A stretch of 64,000 nt of DNA, from NCBI RefSeq assembly GCF_026810445.1, contig NZ_CP113949.1:248001-312000 (forward strand), read 5' to 3'. Within the stretch, counting starts at the first letter, position 1. Every line of letters begins with the position of its first letter. The notes below the pieces were generated by a model. That model was not told the DNA's origin and did no database searches. It worked only from the letters and a program-made list of their open reading frames with translations. The position numbers and the translations under genes are program-made. The DNA is from Pseudomonas sp. BSw22131. GTDB lineage: Bacteria; Pseudomonadota; Gammaproteobacteria; Pseudomonadales; Pseudomonadaceae. Shown here piece after piece: positions 16,518-25,307 of the stretch.

Positions 16518-17870
16518 TTACTTTGCAGGCCCTCGAGGCTTAGGCGATCCCTTAGACTCGAATAGCAGTCGGCTGTACGCATCCTCCAAGCCCTCCCGAG
16601 TCTGCTTGGGTAAAGCCGGTTTCTTCTCACGCTCGGGCTTCAAAGAAGGATTGGAAGCTGAACCTAGCGGATAGATCTGCTCGAAGTTCTTGCGCTCCTC
16701 GGCCGTCAACGCTGCGACGAAAACCTTCTCGCTGACCCGTGCGGCACGATCTTGCTTAGTGAAGGTCAAGACGTTCGATTGGACCGGCACGGGGAACGGA
16801 CAACGAAGGTCGGGCCTGAATCCGGGTTTACATTTCTGAAGGTTGAGGAGGAATAGATCTTCGACGTCGCGTCTGCTGCTGGAGTAGGAGGCGGAGAGGT
16901 ATGCCTTGGTGATGTCCTCAATACCGAACGTATGGCGACGGTCTGCGCGTGCTTCAAGATAAGCCGTTTTGATCAGATGCACCGTCAAACGCTTTATACC
17001 GAACGTACACCGATACAGCTCATGCATGAGGGCGGCTGGATCTGCAGATACACGCTGTCCACTCACTCGGATACATTCACGAACGTATTCCTCCCAAGCC
17101 TTCGAGTCAGGATGATCCGGCAGCATTACGCGAGGTTCGGAAAGAAGCCGTTGCTTGTCCTCACTGTTCCTTGTCAGCAATTTGTGACCCAGGCTGTAGT
17201 TGGCCACATAGATCATTGGAATCCCAAGCCCGGCCACTGTGAGGAGAATATCCGTGACCCGGGCTACGCCTTGACCGGTGCTCTGATGCTGCATCTCTTC
17301 GAGCATCATTAGTGATACACCATCACGATTGATTCTACGCCGGCACTCCGTGAGCAGCTTTGATGTATTCGCTCTAACTCCTGTCGCGTCACCGCCTAGG
17401 AAGTCTTCCAGCAACTGCCTGCCGCCAGCCTTCCCCCTTGCGCTGGCGTACCAGTGCGAGGTTAGGATGTGTGGTTCATGGAAATGGGCGGATGTATAAG
17501 GTGCACCTCCAGGCATCACTTTCATCAGCGCACTGATAGTTTGGCTCTTCCCAACGCCAGCAAGGCCGGTGAGGCATATAGGAAACGCCTCATCCTCGGG
17601 GGGGTTATACAGCCGCTGCTGATATTGCCGATCGGTGGAGAAATTATCGGCGGAAAAGCTGCGCGCACGATCAACACTGTCTTTGATGAAGTCCAAAGAA
17701 AACTGGTTGGGAAGGAAAATCGTCTTCAAGACCTCTGACAGACGCTCAGCTGCCAATGCGGGGCTCAACTCCTCAAGACCGGTCACCGGGTCAGGATGCA
17801 CTGTAACCAACCGCCGGATATCAGCCGGCGTGTCCGGTCCGTCAAAGCGCGTGGAAAAGATGTTAGTCAT
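16518..17870 (-). CDS. tnsC: Tn7-like transposition regulator, AAA+ ATPase
   Basis: 450 residues. Walker A LAGVGKSQ (about 125-132) and a Walker B region SLMMLEEMQHQSTG, followed by a sensor-like region, are those of TnsC/TniB AAA+ proteins. In Tn7 TnsC forms an ATP-dependent ring on target DNA and links the target selector (TnsD/TniQ) with TnsA-TnsB. The long N- and C-terminal parts (KEREKKPALPKQTREGLEDAYSRLLF) fit regions that contact TnsD and TnsA/B. The start overlaps the tnsB stop by 8 nt, so the genes are translationally coupled. Confidence 0.9.
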   Translation of the reverse strand: MTNIFSTRFDGPDTPADIRRLVTVHPDPVTGLEELSPALAAERLSEVLKTIFLPNQFSLDFIKDSVDRARSFSADNFSTDRQYQQRLYNPPEDEAFPICLTGLAGVGKSQTISALMKVMPGGAPYTSAHFHEPHILTSHWYASARGKAGGRQLLEDFLGGDATGVRANTSKLLTECRRRINRDGVSLMMLEEMQHQSTGQGVARVTDILLTVAGLGIPMIYVANYSLGHKLLTRNSEDKQRLLSEPRVMLPDHPDSKAWEEYVRECIRVSGQRVSADPAALMHELYRCTFGIKRLTVHLIKTAYLEARADRRHTFGIEDITKAYLSASYSSSRRDVEDLFLLNLQKCKPGFRPDLRCPFPVPVQSNVLTFTKQDRAARVSEKVFVAALTAEERKNFEQIYPLGSASNPSLKPEREKKPALPKQTREGLEDAYSRLLFESKGSPKPRGPAK

Positions 17871-19896
17871 GGCCTTTCCCCATCAACCGCTTCTGGTCGG
17901 TGGCATCACGCTCGGCCGCTCCGCCCTTTGCAGGACGCCCCAGCTTGCGAGTACCACTGTCCCAGGCTTTGCTTGTTGCGTGAAGAAACTGGGCATTGCG
18001 ATCCTGGAGTATCGCGGGCTGTTCTTCACGAAGCTGCGCCTTTCCGCGCAGCCGATTCTCATTGAGCACTTGAAGATCCGAGAGCGAAATGTCGACACTG
18101 CTGGGATGGACGCTCGCTGGCTTTACAAAATCGAGTTCGTACAAGACACCCTCTAACTCGATCCAGATATGTCTGACACACATGGTCATCACATAAGCTG
18201 TGACAAGTATCTGGCCATTGAGCGCAATCCTGTCAAAAACTTCGGTATCAATCAGCTTTGAAGAGTTGTACTTACGGCCATAAAAATAAACTCCACTCCT
18301 TTTGATTTGCGCCGGATGAGGAGTCAGGAACTCTCGTACGGCGTAGTCAAAACTAACCTCCGTTCCCGCATCGTAACCAAGATTACTATAGAACTTGTAA
18401 ATATTATGTGGGGTCGGACTGAAGCCCACCTCCAACATCTCAGGCGTCATCCTCCCCTCAGCATCAGAAGCGTCATTATCGTAAATAGCTTGCAGAATAT
18501 GCCGCTTGCACATCTCCACGAAGTTTAGCGAGCTATGAAAATGTGTTGGCTGATCATTATTAGACTTGGTCCGAGGATGTGACGACTCAACCGTCGCTTT
18601 CGACTGACCCGAGTGGGTAGGAGTTAGCTCAAGCCTGGATAACCAACTCATCATTTCGTCACGAGCGACCGCTTCGGAACGAGTCGGTACGCCCATGGTA
18701 GAGCCAGGTCCACGATCGAAGACGATGTTTTGTGGCAGTCCGAAAGTGGGCCACTGACCTTCTCTGAGCGTCAATCCGAATAACGAGGCATATTTGACCT
18801 TGCCTACAGCCGTCGAAAACAAAGCCATACGGTAAGCTTCCATGCTCTCTTTGTTTTCGGAAAACCCCAAGGCAATGACGGCTCCAGACTGGCCACACAC
18901 CCCTCGAACTATACAAGCCGAATCCATAGCGGATCCTTCGAGCAAACCAGATATCTTTCCTTTGGGGTTATAACCATCGAACTCAACAAGTTGGTTAACA
19001 TTGACCAGATCGTGAGCGAAGCTTCCAACTATGCCAGACTTTGCTCGAGCACCGCTGGGACCTCTGCGTGCTTTCCTATACGCCTTGGTGCTTATCACCT
19101 GACCAAGATAGTAGTCATACTGTCCTTTTGTGGGAAATGGCTTCCCTTCAGGATGATAGAACTTCTTACTTCCCTCTGAAGTTGTTAGAGGAATACAACC
19201 GAACTCACCTACTAGCACGGCACCAAAAATCTCAGCGTCAGATTTTGTTTTATCATTGTAATTGATGAACCCATTGATAATAGAAGCCTGCATTTCGGGC
19301 GTAGCGGGGAATCGGGATTTGCGTCCCGACCTAGGCGGCCGTCCCAACATTTGCCCGTCTGCGGCCTGTTCCCTCTTGCCTGTCCCACAACGGTCGAACT
19401 TAGGCATAAGCGCCCACTTCGAGCGGCCGAATACCAGATAGGTAAAAAACCAAAACCTCAACCGGGCGGCGTTCTGAGAGGGAGACTGGTTGGCGGCATA
19501 GGCATTGATGATCGACTCGGGATTGTCGCTGGAGAGGATCTCCTCAGCATCGTCTACCAAATCCGCTATGGCGAGGTAACGCTTGTTTACCATTTCATCG
19601 TAGCTTTTCGTTGGCCTTACCCGATCCTTTTCCAATTGATCCACTGAAATACCCCTGATGGCCTGCAACCAGGGAGGTGTGGCGTCACTGCCACATTCCA
19701 AAAGATCACCATTGGTCAACGCCAGATCAAATTCAGGCCGGGAAAACGTTAGCAAACTCGCAGTGGTGCCTTTTTCATCAAAAAATACAAGGCGCGCCCT
19801 ATTCGCCTTGCCGTCACTTGCAAGAAAATAGTATTCGACATCCTTCGTCAGCCCTCTAAATCCCTCAGGTGCTTTCAGCTTGGAGCCAGTTATCAT
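17863..19896 (-). CDS. tnsB: Tn7-like DDE transposase
   Basis: 677 residues. The catalytic triad is readable: D307 (NQLVEFDGYN), D394 (NIVFDRGPGS) and E437 (KATVESSHPR), in the rve integrase-like fold, with an N-terminal DNA-binding region and a Mu-type C-terminal barrel. TnsB binds the ends of the element and joins the 3' ends to the target. The ATG overlaps the tnsA stop (ATGA). Probable binding sites are the repeats at 27728-27852. Confidence 0.93.
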   Translation of the reverse strand: MITGSKLKAPEGFRGLTKDVEYYFLASDGKANRARLVFFDEKGTTASLLTFSRPEFDLALTNGDLLECGSDATPPWLQAIRGISVDQLEKDRVRPTKSYDEMVNKRYLAIADLVDDAEEILSSDNPESIINAYAANQSPSQNAARLRFWFFTYLVFGRSKWALMPKFDRCGTGKREQAADGQMLGRPPRSGRKSRFPATPEMQASIINGFINYNDKTKSDAEIFGAVLVGEFGCIPLTTSEGSKKFYHPEGKPFPTKGQYDYYLGQVISTKAYRKARRGPSGARAKSGIVGSFAHDLVNVNQLVEFDGYNPKGKISGLLEGSAMDSACIVRGVCGQSGAVIALGFSENKESMEAYRMALFSTAVGKVKYASLFGLTLREGQWPTFGLPQNIVFDRGPGSTMGVPTRSEAVARDEMMSWLSRLELTPTHSGQSKATVESSHPRTKSNNDQPTHFHSSLNFVEMCKRHILQAIYDNDASDAEGRMTPEMLEVGFSPTPHNIYKFYSNLGYDAGTEVSFDYAVREFLTPHPAQIKRSGVYFYGRKYNSSKLIDTEVFDRIALNGQILVTAYVMTMCVRHIWIELEGVLYELDFVKPASVHPSSVDISLSDLQVLNENRLRGKAQLREEQPAILQDRNAQFLHATSKAWDSGTRKLGRPAKGGAAERDATDQKRLMGKGHD

Positions 19897-20879
19897 TCGG
19901 GCAGTCCGGCAAAAAGTGAGCCATAGACTTGCAGAACATCCGGCGCATCCGTCACCAATGGATGATCGATAAGAATCGGGTCAAACAAACTGACCTGTAG
20001 CTTACGCTCCCATATGTCTTTGTAGATCTTCGTCAAAAACAGATCGCGCCGGCCCCACCGCTGTCCGTACGCTAAGGCAACAGACGCTACTGGCCTCCCA
20101 TGAGCGACACAGTCACCGACGTCGTGCGAGAAGTCCTCGAGAAGATTAGATTCGAGGCTGATTTCGCGATCATGATAGCCATATAAAAGATCCATGTTGG
20201 CCACCAAAACTGGGTCCAGCAGGTCCCTAGAAACCCTCACAGTCCTGATACCTGCACTATGGTAGTACGCCTCTTCCAAGGCATGCCGCGAGCGAGCTTT
20301 CTCGCGGTCTTCTTTCTGTTTCGCCAAGCTCTTCAAGCTTCCCCGAGCGACCTCATCAAAATCCATCGCACTCAACTTCACTGTCCAGTTCACAGCGTAG
20401 GGAACTGAGCTTTGCGGTTGGATATAGAGAAGCAGATCGCCCAGGTAGGGATGGGGAACCCTCTGGCGTTCACCATCACCGTAGGTCACGACTACAGTCG
20501 CGTGTTTAAGCCCGACTTCCTCAGCTACTAATGAGGTTCCCTTCACTGGCAGAAGTTCCAGTCCTGCAGCTAAGGGGTGCCCTTGAAGTGGATGAACGTG
20601 TGGAATAGGGCTGAGCATTTTCTGCTCGTGCAACTCAAATACGTCGGGATTATAAAGAGCCAGTTGGGCGAAGATCCTTTCAGGTGTAGAAAGAAGATGC
20701 AGTGCTCGGCCAAGCTTCCTGCTGTTAAGGCGGCAAATACGAGAGCCCTTGGGGGCTTCACCAGGAACTGCGTAAATTCCTGCTACATAGCTATCTCCCC
20801 ACTTGAAGCGGCCTTGTCGAGCCATAATGCGAAACAACGATTTTTTAAGATCCACTAATTTTATCCATCGTCCATTCAA
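19893..20879 (-). CDS. tnsA: Tn7-like endonuclease subunit
   Basis: 328 residues if started at TTG 20879; an ATG at 20825 is the alternative (start uncertain). The restriction-endonuclease-like core shows FELHEQ (Glu), YLGDLLLYI (D148) and NWTVK (K168). In Tn7 TnsA the last motif is QxK; here the position before V-K is threonine. TnsA cuts the 5' ends so that the element moves by cut-and-paste. First gene of the tnsABC operon. Confidence 0.88.
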   Translation of the reverse strand: MNGRWIKLVDLKKSLFRIMARQGRFKWGDSYVAGIYAVPGEAPKGSRICRLNSRKLGRALHLLSTPERIFAQLALYNPDVFELHEQKMLSPIPHVHPLQGHPLAAGLELLPVKGTSLVAEEVGLKHATVVVTYGDGERQRVPHPYLGDLLLYIQPQSSVPYAVNWTVKLSAMDFDEVARGSLKSLAKQKEDREKARSRHALEEAYYHSAGIRTVRVSRDLLDPVLVANMDLLYGYHDREISLESNLLEDFSHDVGDCVAHGRPVASVALAYGQRWGRRDLFLTKIYKDIWERKLQVSLFDPILIDHPLVTDAPDVLQVYGSLFAGLPE

Positions 20880-21572
20880 TCCTTAGCAGGCAACGTATAA
20901 CAGTCCACCTGTATCGGATGAATATGCAGTCCAATAACGCGTTGGCACGCCAAGGGCTACACCCACGCGCAATTTACTTTTCTCGGGATGAGAGGAGCCG
21001 TGCAGGGCTTGACGCCCTACGCTAGTGAATGGACAATGGATTCGTCAGGAGTCGAAAGCTGACTTATCCTCAGAGGCCCAAGGTCACACTTGGGCCTTTG
21101 TCTATCTGGCTCCTGGGTTTTCTATCCAGTTTCCATTTTGTTTTCCTCAGGCCTGATTAATAGGCCGGCAACTATATAATTCTAGCTGTCTGCACTTTGG
21201 CAGCTGCCTCTCCCTAAATTAGGCAGAGTTTCATCGCTTGTTTGTCGTGCACTTTCAGTTCCAGTAATGCCTTTAGTAACCGTTACTTAACGCAGCATGG
21301 TAACGCCGAAAAATGGCAGTTGACAACCGGAATAAATCAGCTATGTTCCGCCTCCGACGGCGGATTTATGCAGAATTTCCAGTATTTTCGGTGCTTGGAC
21401 GGCTAAAAACTGGCCCACCTAGACGATAAAGAAATTAAAAACTAACGGTAAATGCCTACGGTTATGAGAGCTCAGATTCGTGAATAACCATCCGCTGTTT
21501 AGGTGGAATGGATACGAAGCACGAGGTGCCGGCCGCTATACTAATCTCCTCTGACCCCGATTAGGAGGCCGC
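20880..21572. other. divergent intergenic region between tnsA and tniQ
   Basis: About 690 nt that must carry the promoters of tnsABC and tniQ. It contains a terminator-like hairpin (21074-21097), several GGA triplets just before it (see sRNA candidate), and related motifs GTAACCGTTAC (21276-21286) and AACGGTAA/CGGTTATG near 21444-21466 that may be operators. No copy of the CGACAGACTTTATT end repeat is present here. Confidence 0.5.
20985..21105 (+). ncRNA. candidate small RNA with GGA motifs and terminator
   Basis: AGGCCCAAG / CTTGGGCCT (9-bp stem, 6-nt loop, 21074-21097) followed by TTGTCTATCT resembles an intrinsic terminator on the plus strand, with no protein gene before it. Five GGA triplets lie in 20985-21050, as in Rsm-type RNAs that bind RsmA/CsrA. 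No promoter was identified. Tentative. Confidence 0.3.
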
Positions 21573-23189
21573 ATGAGCGCCGCTTCAGGGCAGGAGTGGG
21601 TGGCAAGGCCATTCCCTCGGCTGGACTGGCTACCCGACGAAACACTGTTCAGTTTGTGCAGTCGACAGCATCTGGTAATGGGTAACTTAAACCCTGCGAC
21701 GACATCCACCGCTGTGTTGGGACTGCGTCAGCAATTTATAAAACATGATATTCCCTGCGGAATTTCAGCGTTAGAACGAACTGGGTTCGAATACTTGGGC
21801 AGTGCAGAATCTATTCTTCTTAATCACACAATATTCCCACTATTTGTTCCATTTCAAAATAAAGTTAAAATTGAAGACGCGTTAATGACTGTAAAAAGCG
21901 ATCGCCTTGATTCAATTAAATATCGACTTGGCCTGGTATCAAGCGGCTTCGGCGCTGAACACCCGTTGAAAGCATGTCCGTACTGTATGTGCGAGGATGT
22001 GCACGCCCATGGCATAGCTTACTGGCACCTCACACACCAATATCCAGGTGTGCTGATCTGTCCACGCCATCAAGCTTGGCTCATGGCATCCACCAAAAGT
22101 AGACGGTGGTCGGGTCGGTTTGAATGGTCGCTACCTGCCAACGAATTCTTGATCGAACAGGCCTCATCTCAGAAACTCTGGTCACGTCCAGTTTTTTTGG
22201 CCTTGGCGGACAATGTCATCGACCTTGCGTCCATCGGCCGAGCGACGTCCTTCGAACCTTGCGCCGTCGCCAGGGCCTATCGAACAGCTGTACTCCAGGG
22301 GAGCAGATCTGCATCACTGCTCGACCGCACCGAGCAGCTTCGCCGCTTTCATCTCTTTGAATCATTGCCGACAGACAAAAGAAGCTCAGAGTCATTTGTG
22401 AACCAGTTTGTCCGTACCCCCCGCAGAAGCATTCATCCTCTGAAACATCTGATTCTGATTGATTGGCTATTTGATGACCTGCACTCGTTTCTAGAGGCCT
22501 ACAACGCCGAAGTGGCCAGATCAGCCCAGCAAGTGGCACGCACTCCATCGCGGTTACCTGATAAGCGAGTCTCGCTATCAAGCTCTGGGGCTCCAGCCAA
22601 AAACGCTCCCAGGCCAAAACGACTAAAAGGCCGGCTCAGAGAGGATCTGCTTTTAAAACTGGCTGAGGGCGTATCGAAACAGGTGCTTTGTGAAGAGTTT
22701 CAAATCACTGTCTCCACGATCAATAAGCTGCTACGTGCCTATCCAGCGACCTACGCCATAGCACTTAAAGCTAGGCACCGCCGCGAGACTGATGAGCACA
22801 GGAGTCAGTGGCAACACCTGCACGGTTTGTATCCTGAACTGGGAGTCCAGGCTTTGAGGAACAAAATGCCTCCTCTCTACGCCTGGCTTTACCGAAACGA
22901 CAAAACCTGGCTGATAGCCGAAGGCCAAACCTTCGCCAAACCTGCGCACGTGAACAAGCACCATGTTGACTGGGAGGCCCGAGATTATCGGCTACTGAGC
23001 ATGTTACGAATGGCATGCGATTCGATCGCTTTACCGCAGCGCGGTCCGGTCACAATGGCCCAGCTGTACGCCATGATCCCCATACTCTCGACTTGCCTGG
23101 AAAACCGGTGCCAATACCCCGAGTCCAGAGCATACCTGTCTACGGTGCTGGGTCGCTCCAAGCCGCAAGATCTCCTCGACCACGGATAG
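21573..23189 (+). CDS. tniQ: TnsD/TniQ-family target selector
   Basis: 538 residues. The N-terminal TniQ domain begins FPRLDWLPDETLFSLCSR; a zinc finger follows, CPYCMCEDVHAHGIAYWHLTHQ with CPRH downstream. Residues 345-440 hold a helix-turn-helix (GVSKQVLCEEFQITVSTINKLLR) and the C-terminal 150 residues another DNA-binding region, as in TnsD. TnsD/TniQ proteins recognise a fixed chromosomal site and recruit TnsC. Here the recognised site is probably in the 3' end of the HAD gene at 27.9 kb. It is divergent from tnsA rather than last in the operon as in Tn7. Confidence 0.88.
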   Translation: MSAASGQEWVARPFPRLDWLPDETLFSLCSRQHLVMGNLNPATTSTAVLGLRQQFIKHDIPCGISALERTGFEYLGSAESILLNHTIFPLFVPFQNKVKIEDALMTVKSDRLDSIKYRLGLVSSGFGAEHPLKACPYCMCEDVHAHGIAYWHLTHQYPGVLICPRHQAWLMASTKSRRWSGRFEWSLPANEFLIEQASSQKLWSRPVFLALADNVIDLASIGRATSFEPCAVARAYRTAVLQGSRSASLLDRTEQLRRFHLFESLPTDKRSSESFVNQFVRTPRRSIHPLKHLILIDWLFDDLHSFLEAYNAEVARSAQQVARTPSRLPDKRVSLSSSGAPAKNAPRPKRLKGRLREDLLLKLAEGVSKQVLCEEFQITVSTINKLLRAYPATYAIALKARHRRETDEHRSQWQHLHGLYPELGVQALRNKMPPLYAWLYRNDKTWLIAEGQTFAKPAHVNKHHVDWEARDYRLLSMLRMACDSIALPQRGPVTMAQLYAMIPILSTCLENRCQYPESRAYLSTVLGRSKPQDLLDHG

Positions 23190-23233
23190 GGCATTAATGC
23201 ATCCGAGCGTAGATAGCTACAGGTCGAACAAGC

Positions 23234-23470
23234 ACGACGACTGCGACCTCTGCCCGCCAAGACCAAAATCTGAGTAACTTCATTACCGAAGCCCAACGCT
23301 GGACAGTGAAATGCCAAGATCCTGCGGATGGAAGTGGCGACGTCATCATTAACTTGCGTCCGGACCTACACACCAGTTTAGGACTGAGCATCGGCGACGT
23401 ACTGACCACTGAAGTGATCGGCGGCGCGATAGTTCTAACGCCGAAGTCGAGCGACTCACCTACACCCTGA
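23234..23470 (+). pseudogene. antitoxin-like small ORF lacking a start codon
   Basis: A 78-codon open frame ending at TGA 23468-23470. The protein pattern WTVKCQDPADGSGDVIINL..., LGLSIGDVLTTEV, GGAIVLTPK is that of small AbrB/MazE-like swapped-hairpin proteins. The frame has no ATG, GTG or TTG at its N-terminus; it opens ACG-ACG-ACT where a start would be expected, just after an in-frame TAG. Either the start has mutated or a rare codon is used. No toxin partner is seen. Confidence 0.5.
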
Positions 23471-23764
23471 ATCGCACCGGAGCGCTTTATCTAATCTTCA
23501 AACGGGCGAACGGCACATCTGGGTGGCGGCGTTTGGGCATTGATTGCCGGCGGCGAAAGTACGTATGGGGTGTAGATTCAACCGTTCGCGAGGGCAGTAA
23601 TCGGCCAAAAGCAGTCACTCGGGAAAGTCTATAATTCCAAAGCCGGTTCACGCCACAGTCGACTGCCTCTATCAGGCAGGCCAGACGATTTATGTTGCCG
23701 GTATGCTCCGGTGCAGTTGGCGCGACCCTGCTACGCTTACCCTTCGCGTTGAGGAATTGTCGCC
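23471..23764. other. no gene seen
   Basis: Contains a fragment (AATCGGCCAAAAGCAGTCAC near 23600) of the repeat family found at 8.2 and 27.5 kb. The open frame on the opposite strand has no ribosome site or known motif. Confidence 0.4.
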
Positions 23765-23977
23765 ATGCCAGCAAACACGCATTTGCCGGAGATTCTCGAA
23801 AAACTTCACGAGAACCAGCTCGCGCTTGCCGACGCCATCGAATCGATAGCGATGTGGATAGACCAGAGAGGGGCCACGGGAGTATCAAGTACAGCTCTAG
23901 GAGCCATAGCCACGCTCGACGTGAACGCCGAGTCCATTAGAAAGGGCATTGACTCGCTGAGAAAAACCATTCGATGA
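23765..23977 (+). CDS. small helical protein, unknown
   Basis: 70 residues with a good ribosome site (TTGAGGAATTGTCGCC-ATG). Two amphipathic helices are likely (EILEKLHENQLALADAIESIAMWI and NAESIRKGIDSLRKTI). Not recognised; it could be a small regulatory or partner protein of the element. Confidence 0.5.
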   Translation: MPANTHLPEILEKLHENQLALADAIESIAMWIDQRGATGVSSTALGAIATLDVNAESIRKGIDSLRKTIR

Positions 23978-24095
23978 ACCCGATTCATCAATTCCCCATA
24001 TCGCGTCCGACTCAATACTCGGATTTCGAAAGGGTACGAGCTTTACTGATTAGACTCGTAGTGGACCTGAACCACCACACGAAGGGACTCTAGTG

Positions 24096-24278
24096 ATGCA
24101 GATTAGAATCGAAGAAGCGAACACGCCCGAAGGCTGGCTGGTCTGGATGGACGCGTGGTGCGTCAAATTTCGCAGCTATGCAGAAGCTGAAGCCTTCGTG
24201 AAAAGACTGGAAGATCGCGTAAACGCAGCCCATCCCTTGCCGATCAGCATAAATAGACCTGTATTAGAGATCTCTTAA
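24096..24278 (+). CDS. small unknown protein
   Basis: 60 residues from the ATG at 24096, with GAAGGGA eight nt upstream (a GTG directly before it is less well placed). Pattern: beta-rich N-terminus (EGWLVWMDAWCVKFRS) then a helix (EAEAFVKRLEDRVNA). Not recognised. Confidence 0.55.
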   Translation: MQIRIEEANTPEGWLVWMDAWCVKFRSYAEAEAFVKRLEDRVNAAHPLPISINRPVLEIS

Positions 24279-24297
24279 GGCGTTGTCTTCGATGCGG

Positions 24298-25161
24298 CTA
24301 CACATCGTCATCGTTTTGAAATCTTACGCCAGTAATACTCAGGTCATTCAACGCGTGTTCGTTTCTTCCGCTGCCTCCAGGCAGCTTTTTTTTGCCTGAT
24401 GATTTTGGCAACAGCTTCGCCAGATCGACCAATTGGGCCTCTGCTTTATCGAGTGCGGTGGCTGCGCAGCGCTGCCATACCTTTTCCAGCGGGAGTAGAT
24501 CAGATTCGATCAGTGCCTTTTGGCACCACTGGTAATGGTCATGCCAGGCACCCAAAGCCGATTGCAGGGCTTTGAGAGAACTCGCCGCTTTACCCGAAAG
24601 CGGTGACAGTTTTGGAAAAGCCTCTGTCAGATAGCGAGTCCGCTTGACCAGGATTCTCAACTCATGTCGATCAAATCCAGCGTCATCCACAGCAGCATGC
24701 AGCCGGTCGATCTGTTTTTTTAGCGCTTTTTCAATTTGAGGCTGGACGTGCTTCAAACCGCCGTTGACTTCAACTGACCGAAAAATAGTAGGCCACTCGT
24801 CCAATTGAATGAACAAGTTATTGAGATGAGGGCTTTTTAGAATCTTGGAGTAGTTAGATGCTAAGCGCGCTTTTCTGAACTGAGCTTCGGCAAGAAAGCC
24901 CCTGGTCTCCAGCTCCTGAACCATCACCTCCATATCGCGAGTGGGTGTGGTTATCCTTCCCACCTCAGCTGCCGCAATGTTCAGCGCCGCCACCTCGCTC
25001 ATGGTGCGCATCGGCCGCAGCAAACTCCTGATACGCCTCACTGCGATCCGGAGATCGTGCAAAGCTTCGCTATCAGTCCGCGCTTCCAATCGAGCACGCG
25101 AATGATACAACGCAACCTGTAGAGACAATATTTCAGCAACAAACTTGTCTACGAATGACAT
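24298..25161 (-). CDS. CHAD-domain protein
   Basis: 287 residues from the ATG at 25161 (AAGAG upstream; the frame extends to 25251 without a ribosome site). The CHAD domain is marked by LHDLRIAVRRIRSLLRPMR (conserved His and basic residues) and DRHELRILVKRTRYLTEAF. CHAD proteins are helical, positively charged and bind inorganic polyphosphate. It stands alone; why it is carried on the element is unknown. Confidence 0.85.
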   Translation of the reverse strand: MSFVDKFVAEILSLQVALYHSRARLEARTDSEALHDLRIAVRRIRSLLRPMRTMSEVAALNIAAAEVGRITTPTRDMEVMVQELETRGFLAEAQFRKARLASNYSKILKSPHLNNLFIQLDEWPTIFRSVEVNGGLKHVQPQIEKALKKQIDRLHAAVDDAGFDRHELRILVKRTRYLTEAFPKLSPLSGKAASSLKALQSALGAWHDHYQWCQKALIESDLLPLEKVWQRCAATALDKAEAQLVDLAKLLPKSSGKKKLPGGSGRNEHALNDLSITGVRFQNDDDV

Positions 25162-25307
25162 CCGGTCATCTCTTTGAAACGGTATGGTCACGAGCTTAGC
25201 AGAAGAGTGGACCGTCAGTTTCTGACTGTGCTCCGGAGATGCTACTTGCATCCGCGAAGGAAAAGGTCATCGACCACAAACGGTTGCGGGAATGGCTGCT
25301 TTGGGTC

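Noticed and set aside
23487..23888. 133-codon minus-strand frame
   Set aside because: No ribosome site, overlaps a well-supported small gene on the plus strand.
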